Positions 31,817 through 41,800 of a DNA stretch of 64,000 nucleotides are shown here, one piece after another (position 1 is the stretch's first letter; every line of letters begins with the position of its first letter). The notes beneath the pieces are model-generated. The model was not told the DNA's origin. It worked only from the letters and a program-made list of their open reading frames with translations, and searched no databases. Made by a program: the position numbers and the translations under genes. The DNA comes from Gracilaria vermiculophylla (taxonomy: Eukaryota; Rhodophyta; Florideophyceae; Gracilariales; Gracilariaceae): positions 1,102,036 to 1,166,035 of the forward strand of contig JAHNZQ020000010.1 in NCBI GenBank assembly GCA_019155205.2, given 5' to 3'.

Positions 31817-33631
31817 ATGTCAACAGAAGAAATTTCCCCAAAGAACATAAGTGGTTTCAAAGAAACGGAAAGAGAAAAGAATGTTTCCAAGCGTCCAGAA
31901 ACGGTGAGCGATAGCGCAAATACTCCCGATGAACGTGAAGAAAAGAAAACGCGTTTGGCCAATGAAGCTAAGAAGACTGTGGCAGAACTTCTCGAGGCAA
32001 TCGAGAAAGACAGAGCGGAAACCTCTGGCGACCATGGGTACGCATTCTCTTTGAATCCTCTGAAGGTTTTCTCTACAGCTGCCGTCGTCACTGTTGATAA
32101 GTTTGTGATATCTGGAGGAATTCGTTCCATTTCCATGGCTATGAAAAAGCATTCGTCATCAAGTGTTGTGGTCAGTTCTGCGAGCAGGGCTCTGGTTGCA
32201 TTGATGTTCTATGACCCTTCCATTACGGAAGACGCTATCAAAGCAGGAGCTATTGACAGCTTAATAAGTGCTTTACTCGCCCAAGTTGACGCTGGCAGTG
32301 AAGATGCAAAAGTTGCATCATTTAAAGCCTTACGTGGGTTCACTCAAGGCGAAGAAAGAAGAAAGGAAATATACGAAGGAAAAGGTCTAGAAGCAATTAT
32401 TGCGACGATGAACAGAAGTATGGATAATCCTCGGGTTCTCTCCCATGCGGCACTGCTGCTCTCTAATTTGGCATTTGGAAACAAGCAAATCAAAGATGCA
32501 ACTGGAGCAATGGGCGGTATTGCTGCAATCTGCAATGGAATGCTCACGCATTCCAATCATCAGGCTATGCAAGCTCGCGGATCACTTGCTCTTCGCAATC
32601 TTTCCTACAACTCAGAGTTGAATCACAAGATTGCCGGTGAAAATGGAGCCGCGGAAGCACTTATCAAGACTATACAACAGTTCTCCAAAGACCGGGAGGT
32701 TGTTCATCAATCTTGCGTCGCTTTGGTGAACTTGTCGAGCACTAACGAGGAAAACCGAATGCGTATTGTAAAGGCTGATGGTGCTCCTCTGTTGATCAAA
32801 ATGATGCAGATGCATCCGGAGTCCATGACTGTGAATGATGACTGTGTTTCAATCATTCGAAACATATCCGTCGGAAGTCCAGAAGGTCAACTTGAGCTTG
32901 GAAACTGCGGTGGAGTTGCAGCAGTATGTCAGGCAATGAGGAAGTTCGAGAAAAAGGGTCAACTTGCTGTGAAAGCATGTGCAGCCATTAGGTATCTATC
33001 ATTTCTGCCAGAGAATCGAGATCGGGTCTGTGCAGAAGGAGGAATGGAGGCGGTGGTAAATATTCTCAGAGCTCATGCGCCTGACCCTAAAATAGTGGAA
33101 CATGCTTTGCTGGCCATCGGGAATGCCACTTTTCAACACGAGGAGAACAAGACCAAGACCGGTCGATGCGGCGGCATTTTAGAAATCATCAAAGTCCTTG
33201 AACAGCATCGTTTGAATGCAGGAATTCAGGAGCACGGGTGTAGAGTACTGCGAAATTTGGCAGACAATTGCCAGTTCAACAGTGCTTTGGAAGCGGAGCA
33301 TGGTGCAGTATTTGCAGGATCCTTAGCGATGATGGGGTTCCCAGACAATGCTTCTATTCAAGAACAAGCGAGTGCAATGTTACTCAATATCACGTTTAAT
33401 GCCACAAACCTTGAAAAAGTCGCACATGGAGACGTTGCGAGGCTCGCGGAAAAGGCTTTGGCAATGCATCCTAAACATCGTGGAGTCCAGCTGCAAGCCG
33501 GAAACCTTCTTGATCGTTTAGAAGAGTTTCAAGAAGGAAGCTTTGGTGTGGACACCAGGCGTGATTCAGACCACAATCCAGGGCGCTTGAGTTTTCTCAG
33601 CTTGGGAAAACTTCGAAGCAAGCACAAATAG
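31817..33631 (+). CDS. Armadillo-repeat protein
   Basis: The product is 604 aa from ATG 31817 (MSTEEISPKN); the open frame starts six codons earlier at GTG. Residues 1-110 are charged and probably flexible. From about residue 110 to 590 the sequence is a regular series of roughly 42-residue helical repeats with armadillo features, for example ARGSLALRNLSYNSELNHKI, SCVALVNLSSTNEENRMRI and AIRYLSFLPENRDRVC: the alternating small-Leu-xx-Leu and Asn-Leu-Ser pattern of ARM proteins. Ten or so repeats can be counted. There is no F-box, U-box or kinase domain. It would act as a protein-binding scaffold; partners are unknown. It resembles Vac8/ARMC6-like solenoids in general architecture only. Confidence 0.82.
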   Translation: MSTEEISPKNISGFKETEREKNVSKRPETVSDSANTPDEREEKKTRLANEAKKTVAELLEAIEKDRAETSGDHGYAFSLNPLKVFSTAAVVTVDKFVISGGIRSISMAMKKHSSSSVVVSSASRALVALMFYDPSITEDAIKAGAIDSLISALLAQVDAGSEDAKVASFKALRGFTQGEERRKEIYEGKGLEAIIATMNRSMDNPRVLSHAALLLSNLAFGNKQIKDATGAMGGIAAICNGMLTHSNHQAMQARGSLALRNLSYNSELNHKIAGENGAAEALIKTIQQFSKDREVVHQSCVALVNLSSTNEENRMRIVKADGAPLLIKMMQMHPESMTVNDDCVSIIRNISVGSPEGQLELGNCGGVAAVCQAMRKFEKKGQLAVKACAAIRYLSFLPENRDRVCAEGGMEAVVNILRAHAPDPKIVEHALLAIGNATFQHEENKTKTGRCGGILEIIKVLEQHRLNAGIQEHGCRVLRNLADNCQFNSALEAEHGAVFAGSLAMMGFPDNASIQEQASAMLLNITFNATNLEKVAHGDVARLAEKALAMHPKHRGVQLQAGNLLDRLEEFQEGSFGVDTRRDSDHNPGRLSFLSLGKLRSKHK

Positions 33632-34221
33632 CAGGCTTCTAGATAGAAAGCATCTTGGTAGACAAGCGTTTGACAGAGTTACATTCATCGTTTTTTGCTA
33701 TGCTCTTACATGATCATGTAAAACTCATTTGTCTTCTTTTAAGAATGCTTGAAAAAGGTACAATGGAGGTGAGTAAGCGCGATGAAGACTGATCGGAGCC
33801 AAAACAAAGAACATAGGGACTTGAATCAGTACCAAAATCACGAAGAGTATTGAATGCTTATACCGCTTGTTAAAGTGAATTTTTGTGTTTAAAGAATGAG
33901 CCACTTTGTAAGGTACAGTACAATACGAAGAGCAAGTTTTTTCCACAAATGATGGTGATCTTTTTCTATGCATTAATCAACTCTTATGTATTATTAAACT
34001 TTCAAGCACTAACCTTCAAATTTTCAAATCTTAGGGGCCGTTGGCTTTTCCAATACCAGCAATGCTGGTCCAAGTTAAGCGTAGCCACCCAACTTAAAAC
34101 AATTTGAATATCGACATTTCTTACCTACGCCGATCGATATTGAGGTAAATGAGCAGTGTTCGAGTTTTACTTCGATTTCAAAGGAGTCCTGGTCTTCTCA
34201 GCGACGCTTAACACCCTGGTC
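33632..34221. other. Intergenic region
   Basis: The 590 bases between two plus-strand genes are A/T-rich (33930-34030), with nothing gene-like. A short inverted repeat (CCAGCAATGCTGG, 34058-34070) is present. Confidence 0.45.
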
Positions 34222-35733
34222 ATGGCGCCAAGACAGATTTATCAAGACGAGAGAGCCCTGGATAAACTACTCGACAATTTGCTTCAAACTGGTGAAAAAG
34301 AAAACAGTGGCGTTTCAGACCGGTCTGTACATGTATCTGAGGGCCATTTATCAGCCTCGAACATCAGTGAGAAACTAGCCGTAGCCAACGGGCTTCTGCA
34401 AGAGAGTAAAATATGTTCGGAGCTTCCAATTCTTGAGGAGAATGACACCAATTGCAAGACGGTCCTCGACCATGCCTTGACAGCTATTGTTCACCTCTGC
34501 AGATGTTGCAAAGCCAATGCCAACTTACGAAGTGAAGCTGAACGCTCGGTCCTCGTTGCAAACGAAGAGATTCTGAACCTGCAGAGATTGAATGAAAAGA
34601 AAAAGGAAAAAGTTACGCGGTTGGAGACAAAGATCGCGACAATGAAGAAAGAAGCAGATGATAGTGCAAAAGAGAATAAGCACATTGTCTCAAATTTGAT
34701 CACGGAATGTTCCGAGCTCAAAACAAAATGTGCCAGGTCAGCATATCGTGTAAACCATTTATCTTTGGAGATCAAGAAACACGAACGAGAATATACTCAA
34801 TTGCAGCAAAAGGTGCATTCTCTGATGACCAACACAAAGCGATTGAGCATTGAACCGCAAATAGTTGCAATCACAACGAACAATGTTTCAAAATCCCCTT
34901 GTTTAAGCCGAGAAAAGTCTCACGAGAGAGAGGAAAAGGAGTTCAATGAACTAGCGGGCTCAGCGGAGGACCAATGTATGAATGAAGTGATTACTGAAAA
35001 CAGATCTCTTCGAGATCTCCTTCGAGCGGTACAAGAAGAGCTGGATGATTTGCTAGTCTCCAATCCAAGCTTGTTAGAAGACTTGAAAACGCCTGCCAAG
35101 CTATCGGAAAAAAAACCTCGCATTGTAGAAGGGGCAGAGGATACGACGAGCAAATCACCCGGTCCATCAAGTTCAGAAGGCATGTCTTCCACGGGGGAGT
35201 TAACTCCTTCAGTTGCGAAGGTGGGCGAATCCGCTGCCCAAAGCCTCAAAGCTTCACCACAGCGAAGCACACTAGACTCAGACCAAAAAGATATGCAGGA
35301 CGATGATAGCCCTAAGCAAGCACATGAACAAACTGCGAAAAATGAAGAAACCGTCGATGCTTCTGATGGGGAATCGCAAACTCCATCCGAGCAAAGACGC
35401 GATCTATCATCATCAAAGTCAGATACAAATAGGAGACATAATGGATTGGAGGAAAATAAAGCCTCTCAGGTATTGGATCATGAAGAGAAAACAAAAGACT
35501 TCTCCAACATAACAGAGCCCGAAGTGGGTACTCCAGTCACTGGCAGTCCTGAGCGAAATGGAACAATTCTCAACAATTTGACTCCGGCTTTGACTTCAGA
35601 ACAAATGAATCTACCGTTTGACATGATCCGCGAAAGCCTTGAACACAGCTTGGACCAAAAGTTTGAGCTTTTACGCCTTGCATTTCTGCAAGTCACATGC
35701 AGGAGCCCAAACGCGGCAAAGGAGTGTCTTTAA
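34222..35733 (+). CDS. Unrecognised coiled-coil protein
   Basis: The product is 503 aa from ATG 34222 (MAPRQIYQDERALDKLL); the frame opens earlier at GTG but that part lacks an ATG. Residues of about 85-235 are a strong coiled coil (heptads with EEILNLQRLNEKKKEKVTRL). Residues of about 265-315 are a second short coiled segment with a LEDLKTP motif. The rest, to about residue 465, is acidic, serine/threonine/proline-rich and probably disordered and phosphorylated. A short helical C-terminus (MIRESLEHSLDQKFELLRLA) could be a docking segment. The layout suggests a cytoskeletal or centrosomal adaptor, but no domain proves it. Its stop lies only seven bases from the stop of the convergent methyltransferase gene. 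Confidence 0.7.
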   Translation: MAPRQIYQDERALDKLLDNLLQTGEKENSGVSDRSVHVSEGHLSASNISEKLAVANGLLQESKICSELPILEENDTNCKTVLDHALTAIVHLCRCCKANANLRSEAERSVLVANEEILNLQRLNEKKKEKVTRLETKIATMKKEADDSAKENKHIVSNLITECSELKTKCARSAYRVNHLSLEIKKHEREYTQLQQKVHSLMTNTKRLSIEPQIVAITTNNVSKSPCLSREKSHEREEKEFNELAGSAEDQCMNEVITENRSLRDLLRAVQEELDDLLVSNPSLLEDLKTPAKLSEKKPRIVEGAEDTTSKSPGPSSSEGMSSTGELTPSVAKVGESAAQSLKASPQRSTLDSDQKDMQDDDSPKQAHEQTAKNEETVDASDGESQTPSEQRRDLSSSKSDTNRRHNGLEENKASQVLDHEEKTKDFSNITEPEVGTPVTGSPERNGTILNNLTPALTSEQMNLPFDMIRESLEHSLDQKFELLRLAFLQVTCRSPNAAKECL

Positions 35734-35740
35734 AACCCAA

Positions 35741-36556
35741 TCAAGTGTCAAGCTCGAGACTAACAATTGTCCCCTCTAAAATGGTTCTTATTCTAATGGG
35801 CTTAAACCCAACATTGAAAGCCATGTCCATTACCCGTTGGTTGGAGTAACACCCCTTGGACAAAACTGCGTTAGGTTTTGCGATGATATCCTGATAGGCT
35901 GCCACAAGGCGATTTGTGCTGACGGAATGTTCAAGAAGTAGGACTCGTCCTCCAGGTTTCACAACCCGCCGCATTTCCTGCAAAACTTCTACAGGGTCCT
36001 CATAAACACATAGAGAGAAAGTGTCCACAACTGTGTCAAATGAGGAGTCCGGAAATCCTGTGGTTTCCGCTGATGTTTTTACGAGAGTGACGGGAATATT
36101 GTAGCGCTCAGACCTTTGTTGGGCCTTCGCTAGCATGCTAGAACTCAAGTCTATTCCAGTGAGAGATGAGATTTTCTTTGGGTCATAGTAAGGAATGTTA
36201 ACGCCAGTTCCGATTCCAGTCTCCAATACATGACCAACCGCGCGAGAAAGAAGTTCAGATCGCAGATCCGTGAACCCGAGCAGATTCGTGAGATAGTTTG
36301 AACCATCCAGTTCGTCGTAGGTCTCCGCAAAATCATCGTACTCCGGTTCTTCAGAGTATCCTAAGACAAAACTGGGAACTGAAAGCAACCCATGCAATAT
36401 TTCACGGCGAGTCAAGGAACATGTCGTTGGTTTTCGCCAGCTCTTATTGTCCCTTGTATCGGCATGCTGCGCCACGCGAAACGGGTTTCGGTGCCGTTGC
36501 AGAAGAAAGCCAGAATAAGTAAAGAAAAGACAGTTTGTTTTGCATGGCAAGATCAT
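35741..36556 (-). CDS. Organellar class I methyltransferase, OMS1/METTL7-like
   Basis: The product is 271 aa from ATG 36556. The first 45 residues are rich in Arg, Ser and hydrophobics with few acids and look like an organelle presequence. They are followed by TRREILHGLLSVPSFVLG, a twin-arginine plus hydrophobic segment like a thylakoid Tat signal or a membrane anchor. The methyltransferase fold then runs to the end: motif I VLETGIGTGVNIPYY, acidic residue in LTGIDLSSSML, motif II FDTVVDTFSLCVYEDP, and VKPGGRVLLLEHS. These match the UbiE/COQ5-related group that includes yeast OMS1, human METTL7 and plant plastid proteins. The substrate is unknown. Location could be plastid (favoured by the RR motif) or mitochondrion. 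Confidence 0.83.
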   Translation of the reverse strand: MILPCKTNCLFFTYSGFLLQRHRNPFRVAQHADTRDNKSWRKPTTCSLTRREILHGLLSVPSFVLGYSEEPEYDDFAETYDELDGSNYLTNLLGFTDLRSELLSRAVGHVLETGIGTGVNIPYYDPKKISSLTGIDLSSSMLAKAQQRSERYNIPVTLVKTSAETTGFPDSSFDTVVDTFSLCVYEDPVEVLQEMRRVVKPGGRVLLLEHSVSTNRLVAAYQDIIAKPNAVLSKGCYSNQRVMDMAFNVGFKPIRIRTILEGTIVSLELDT

Positions 36557-38848
36557 CGATGCTTGAAGAAGGTTGAGCAGTCTGCGCGCGGTCCACACAA
36601 CAGCAAATGAAGCCAGACCTGCTTGTGTGAAATACGTCCGGGAGTGAAGAATGTGGGTGTGAGCTGCCTGTCTTCAAAAAGTCGGGCATCTGTCTCGCAT
36701 TGATAATCGATTTGCACACTAATGCTTTGCTATTTCCCTATGTGCATGAAGTGAGGAGCGCTATGAGATTTAAAGTTGAGGTGTCAAAGCCGGCGGCAAC
36801 AAGACACATCTGCAGCTCAAACCACAGCTTGAGCTGAAGAGTTGTAAAATTTTTTTCAAAGAAACCCCTGGCGCAAGTCTTTGAGGATTTTGGTTTGAAA
36901 CTCTTGTAAACACCAAATGTACGATTTATAGATCTTCGAATATCAAAGGTGTTGCTCAGCACGACACATTTGAGTCGATGATCATGCCATTTGACTTGTT
37001 CTATTCGTCATGCAAGAGTTTGCAAATAAAATTAAAGTAGTGGGATTCGAACTGATGTGTTGCGCAACGATGATATTGCATTCGTTCGTGCTGTATAAGT
37101 AGATTCACGATTGCCGCAGTTCGTGAACTTTTCACATATTACGGTTCGTAGCAGTGCTTTTTGGGTTCGCTATCGTTGGGCACAATCCTTAATATTCCGT
37201 ATGTTGAGAAAAAATGCATATGTTATGAGCAGAAAAACTGATGTGATGGACTTATGTGGAACACTGCGCGGTGCATTGTCGTCGATCCAACTTCACATCT
37301 TTTCTGACATTATACAGTTCTTGATGACATCTGAAAGTAAAGTAAGTATATCATGTTCTTTGACCCTGCTCATGTGTGTACATGACAGACTCGGATACTT
37401 CCCTTTTCCTCAACAATGCAGGACTGAGAAAGACACGGATCGCAAGGATTACCCTCCGCGTCCGGAGATACTCCGGCAGCATTGAAAATATCCGAGCGAA
37501 AGCGAGCAAGATGATGGAAATGGTTGAGCACATACTATGCCAACATCGGAAAAGTTAGGGATAGTTGTAGTCGGATCCAATGGTCAATTGCGGCCTTCAG
37601 CTTATTCTTTCATCCACTTCTGCTTTAACCTTCCATTTGGCATGAGAACGGGGAAATGCAAGGCGCGGAACCGTGAGGAACCATGTCAATAATACCGCGC
37701 CCGAGGAACATGCATGAAATCACCGACAGATGCACACGTTCTTTGGTTTTCGATCAATAACGAGACATAAGTGCCCATGATGCGCGAAGCATTTGGCCGT
37801 TGTGAATGCCGAGGACTGTCATCGCAAGATGCCACGGTATTCAATGGTGGCCTTCCCCCTGTCTCTTGTACTTCTTTCGTTACAGAAACAAGGTATCACA
37901 GATAGAAATGTGCTAGCGACATACTTTACATCAGCTACCGCACGGTTTTTTATATGAATTACTCCTATGTGATGGCTGCCGGGTACTATGCAATCGACAG
38001 ATGAGCTTTGTGGTAATTCATACTGCTCACGAGTCACAAAAATTCGCATGTCAAGAATGATAATAGTGCTGATGAGCTGTTTGGCGTCTGGAATACAAGC
38101 AATTCTGGGTCGCAGACCTTCCAGAGGCATATATGAACCTGACACTTGACCGGCTAAGTCGAGACATGAAGGACTAGTCGGTGAAAAGAGTCTGCTGTGC
38201 AATCTGTGGACCATGATTGTAAACATAGATTCGACTTTAAGTATGAAGTGCGAGCAGGAAGCCATGAAATTGCTCGGTGATCTTACCCTCGAATCGAATT
38301 CGTTGGTGCCGTTATTGGCTCTTGTTATTTCCTTCGTAATCTGCCAATACAAGTGCGAAGGATAACGGCTTAGTCTTTACGAAAGCTGTGAAAAGTATGC
38401 TGGATTTCGTATTGGAAGCTCATCGAAACACCCCACAAGACAATTTCGAATGGATTCGTGTGTCTTCAGGATCAACGGAGAAAGTCAATCTTCTCGGGCA
38501 AAAGTTTGATCTTTATTGGAAATGGCTTGATAAGTTAGTGCAATAGAAGGAACTTCAATGCACCTCGCCGACGCTGTCGTGTTGCTTATCATGACAGATT
38601 CTAATCGTTGGATTGGCGGGTTTCTTAACCTTGGGCCCGTTCCTCAACTCAAAAAAAGTCAAACGCCCAGATATATAAAGCGATATCTTCGCAAAAACTG
38701 AGATTACCAACCAGAAAGAGTTAAGATGAGCAAATAATCACTTGGTCTTAAACAGTGTTCGACGTGAATGAAATGGCCATAGTAAGGAAGTCTCAGATTC
38801 TTGACAACACTTCTATGCTATTAGGTAAAGAACATTTGTTGTTTGCGC
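36557..38848. other. Intergenic region, 2.3 kb
   Basis: No supported gene. A minus-strand open stretch (37819-38352) lacks an ATG at its head and matches nothing I know. A plus-strand GTAAGT at 37340 follows a short open stretch, but joining it to downstream frames gives an early stop. A B-box-like AGTTCGAATCC reads on the minus strand at 37045-37055. Confidence 0.45.
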
Positions 38849-39817
38849 TCATCTCGTTGCAGCGTCGAGAGCGGCTGATACATGTTTCATCTCTTCAGCA
38901 GTCAAAAGAGCCGAATCACCGGCCTCATTCAAACCGTTTAGAGTAATGCCCATAAATTCAATCCGATGAATAGTAGTAACTGTATATCCCAATGCTCCAA
39001 ACATCTTCCGAATCTGCCGATTTCGTCCTTCATGCAATGTAATGACCAAATCTTTTTGCTTCCTCCTGATTTCGCACGGCAACGTACGCGACACATGCTT
39101 GCTGCTCTCGCCCCCGCTTCTTCTGTACTCTGTGGTGATGACTATACCTTCCCGTAGCTTCACGAGATCTTCCTCGGGAACAAATTGGTCTGTAGATATC
39201 TCATATGCTTTTGAGCATTTTGGCGCTGCCCCCAGCACTGCGTTTGGTAGACGACCGTCAGATGTGAGAAGTATCAAACCAGTGGAAGATTCATCCAGTC
39301 GCCCAACCGGAAAAAGCCTGTCCGAAATACCGGGAAGCTTCACCTCTTGAATGATGTTGTTCTGAAAATTCTCGTCGGTTGTGCATAGGACACTGCTTCG
39401 CTTCCAATGCTTCACGTAGTGAAAACTCCCTGTGGTAGGCGTGAGAGCGAGGCGTTCCCAATCAACTTCTTTATCATCCAGAGTGACCACGTCGCCCGGC
39501 AATACTCGACTACCGGGCATTGCGAGCTTTCCGTTTATCATTACGCGACTTTGTCGAATGAACGCATCCGACTCCCTTCTTGACGCAAAGCTTGTAAAGC
39601 ACTTGTTAATGCGAGTTCCTTCCGGTTTCAACTGCTGAGAGGAATCTTGACTTTTACAAGCAGCCGAAAAACTGCGTATGCGTCGTGGGGGAGAGTTTTG
39701 ATCCTTTGCAGATTTTGCTGGTTGTAGTTTCCCGTGTCTTGGGCAAATAGCTCTTCTGCTCGCAAATCCCACGGAATTGCAGCGTACTGGGGCACCTGAT
39801 ACCCATGACAAATGCAT
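38849..39817 (-). CDS. Organellar RsuA/RluB-type pseudouridine synthase
   Basis: The product is 322 aa from ATG 39817; the open frame begins nine codons earlier at GTG. The first 60 residues are Arg/Ser/Ala-rich and look like a transit peptide. An S4-type RNA-binding segment follows (about 68-115: INKCFTSFASRRESDAFIRQ ... GDVVTLD). The catalytic domain has GRLDESSTGLILLTSDG with catalytic Asp175, then KAYEI, and the C-terminal motif HEGRNRQIRKMFGALGYTV. The family converts specific uridines of ribosomal RNA to pseudouridine; bacterial relatives act on 16S or 23S rRNA. Here the target is most likely plastid or mitochondrial rRNA. The family call is firm; the compartment is inferred. Confidence 0.93.
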   Translation of the reverse strand: MHLSWVSGAPVRCNSVGFASRRAICPRHGKLQPAKSAKDQNSPPRRIRSFSAACKSQDSSQQLKPEGTRINKCFTSFASRRESDAFIRQSRVMINGKLAMPGSRVLPGDVVTLDDKEVDWERLALTPTTGSFHYVKHWKRSSVLCTTDENFQNNIIQEVKLPGISDRLFPVGRLDESSTGLILLTSDGRLPNAVLGAAPKCSKAYEISTDQFVPEEDLVKLREGIVITTEYRRSGGESSKHVSRTLPCEIRRKQKDLVITLHEGRNRQIRKMFGALGYTVTTIHRIEFMGITLNGLNEAGDSALLTAEEMKHVSAALDAATR

Positions 39818-40348
39818 GATTGCAGAATAGTTTCCGCACACCACGAAAGAAACCGCGAACAGAAAACCAAACAGACACTGCTGCTGTTAAGAGTGTCGCT
39901 TCCTCAATGAGAAAGACTTCAGTTGTCAAAAATACGATGCTTAGATCCTCCACAAGCACTCTGCTTTGGATAACGTTCAATCGCGATGAATGCTTAGATC
40001 CTCCACAAGCACTCTGCTTTGGATAACGTTCAATCGCGATGAATAGCCTCAGATGCCAATGTACGGAGCCGCCGTGGTCGAGCTGCCGCACACGATACAG
40101 TACATCCGTGATCCGCGACCTCCATAACATTCTCATGCGTATTTTAAAGGAGCTGATGTACACGTGGCGCGATCGGATAAAACGGTAAATGCTATTAAGT
40201 AAAAGTAGCAGCCATTGATGGAACCATGTGCAGGACGCGATGCATCCCCCTTTCTCGAAGAATACATCTCTAGCTAGCTAACCCCTCCTTTCAAATGGTC
40301 TGTGCTTAGTCGTCACTATAAACGGGTTGGATAATTTTCCTGTGCTTA
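39818..40348. promoter_or_regulatory. Divergent intergenic region containing a tandem duplication
   Basis: The 531 bases between the pseudouridine synthase (minus) and the FAM185A-like gene (plus), both probably organelle-targeted, should hold both promoters. A perfect 53-base tandem duplication lies in the middle. Confidence 0.4.
39938..40043. repeat. Perfect 53-base tandem duplication
   Basis: The unit at 39938-39990 is repeated without a single change at 39991-40043. It begins TGCTTAGATCCTCC and ends TCGCGATGAA. The identity points to a very recent duplication or an assembly slip. Confidence 0.97.
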
Positions 40349-41425
40349 ATGTTGAGACGGTCTCTCATGAATTCAACAAGAGTGCTGTCCGCAGTTCGGA
40401 TTGCTACGCGCCAGCTTCACATTCAGAGCTGGAAATTATCGAGCGCGCCCTACGGATCGCTCAAGATATCTCTCCCTTTCACATGCAATTTGAACATATC
40501 ACCGTTGGATCCACACGAATCAGACTGGGAGCAAACAAACATCCACCTCCACATTCCCACATCGGCTGGTATGAGCGAGGCGGACGCGAGGAATCTTTCC
40601 AGGAAGCTGGCGGTACGCGCGGGTCAAGACGCCGACGACGGGTCCTCTGCTCATGTTGAGGCATCTGCCGTGCAGAACGATCCAACGATCGCCGCGCTGC
40701 TGAGCGCGAACGTGCCGGAATTGCGGGTTGAAATCCCCGGCTTGCACAATTTATGGGTCGAAATGGCCGATGGAAAGCTCCGTTTGTGCGACACCATCGA
40801 GGGGGATCTTCGGGTTCGGTCGGACAGCGCAGCCGTGTTCATCAACAAACTGCGAAGCACAAGCGCAAGCATCGAAACCAAGAAAGGAGACGTCGAAGCT
40901 CGCATTTTGCAAGGAAACGTGAGCATAAATTGTGAAAGCGGGGCTGTCAAGCTTGCCAGAGCTCAGGGAAACGATATTAAAGTGCGGTGCGGTGGGGCGC
41001 TGGAGGCGGGTTGTTTGTACGGTGGGAGAATGATTCTTCGTAGCGACGGCGGTTTTTCTGCTGATGCTGTGCATGGTGAGGCCGATGTAGAAGCAGAGAA
41101 GGCAGAAATATCTGCTGTACAAGGAAAGCTGAAGCTGAAGAGCAAAGGTGATGTGCGCCTGACTTTGGCTGATGCAGGCACGGAGCTGATCGAAATCGAT
41201 GCCGGTGGAGACGTGTGTCTGGGCGTTCAGAAGAACTTGGTGGCGGAGTTTAGTGTGCAAGCGAAGACCGTTCGAGATGAAGTCGGGGTGCTGCAGAACA
41301 GCGAGCGTGGCGTGGAACATGCGGGAAATGCTTGCTCCGTTCGAGTAAGGTGCGCGAGGAGCGTCACGTTGCGCGATGAGCAATGGGCAGGAAGAGTTTT
41401 GGGTGTGGGGTGCGCTCGGACTTGA
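40349..41425 (+). CDS. FAM185A-like protein with DUF4097 beta-strand repeats
   Basis: The product is 358 aa. It starts MLRRSLMNSTRVLSAVRIATRQ, an amphipathic, arginine-rich stretch typical of a mitochondrial presequence. From about residue 120 to 320 the sequence is a ladder of short strands with the period seen in DUF4097/FAM185A proteins: LRVRSDSAAVFINKL, IETKKGDVEARILQGNVSINCESG, KVRCGGALEAGCLYGG, LRSDGGFSADAVHGEADVE and LKSKGDVRLTLADAG. This predicts a right-handed beta-helix or prism. The biochemical role of the eukaryotic family is not established. The C-terminal 40 residues become arginine/cysteine-rich in GC-rich DNA; the last part may be a changed frame, so the exact end is less certain than the core. 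Confidence 0.72.
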   Translation: MLRRSLMNSTRVLSAVRIATRQLHIQSWKLSSAPYGSLKISLPFTCNLNISPLDPHESDWEQTNIHLHIPTSAGMSEADARNLSRKLAVRAGQDADDGSSAHVEASAVQNDPTIAALLSANVPELRVEIPGLHNLWVEMADGKLRLCDTIEGDLRVRSDSAAVFINKLRSTSASIETKKGDVEARILQGNVSINCESGAVKLARAQGNDIKVRCGGALEAGCLYGGRMILRSDGGFSADAVHGEADVEAEKAEISAVQGKLKLKSKGDVRLTLADAGTELIEIDAGGDVCLGVQKNLVAEFSVQAKTVRDEVGVLQNSERGVEHAGNACSVRVRCARSVTLRDEQWAGRVLGVGCART

Positions 41426-41800
41426 GGCGTGCCAAATGATTGCGGCGCGCAAGTGTTCTGCGGCGCAGAAGGCGGGTCGGCGATCATGGCGAAGATGTGG
41501 ATGCAGCGCGCAGAAGCACACAACGGCAGCGTTTCGAAGGTGCGCTGCGATGTGGGTCACGTCGCGGAGTGCGAAGCACTGTCACGTCGTGCATGCGCTT
41601 GTACAGCAGTACAGTAGCTGCAGTACGCGTGCCACGCTTTGATCGGAACGAAATGGCGCTTTGTGGTGCCTTTTTTGGGCATTCGAGTTGCTGTTCGGAG
41701 AGGCGAACGCTGCTTTGTTATCATCATCATTTGTGCAGCGCTTCGTCTCTCGGGCGCCTCCATTCGAGCTTGAAGGTGAGCCCCCACTTTGCACGGCGGA
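41426..41800. other. Short intergenic region
   Basis: The 375 bases between two plus-strand genes have overlapping short frames in all directions and no recognisable product. They presumably hold the MND1 promoter. Confidence 0.45.

Noticed and set aside
37327..37558. Possible spliced small gene using GTAAGT at 37340
   Set aside because: The phases of the candidate exons do not match, and the in-phase join reaches a stop after 12 codons.
37819..38352. 177-codon minus-strand frame
   Set aside because: Begins at TTG, no domain, and no splice signals supporting an upstream exon; left as intergenic.
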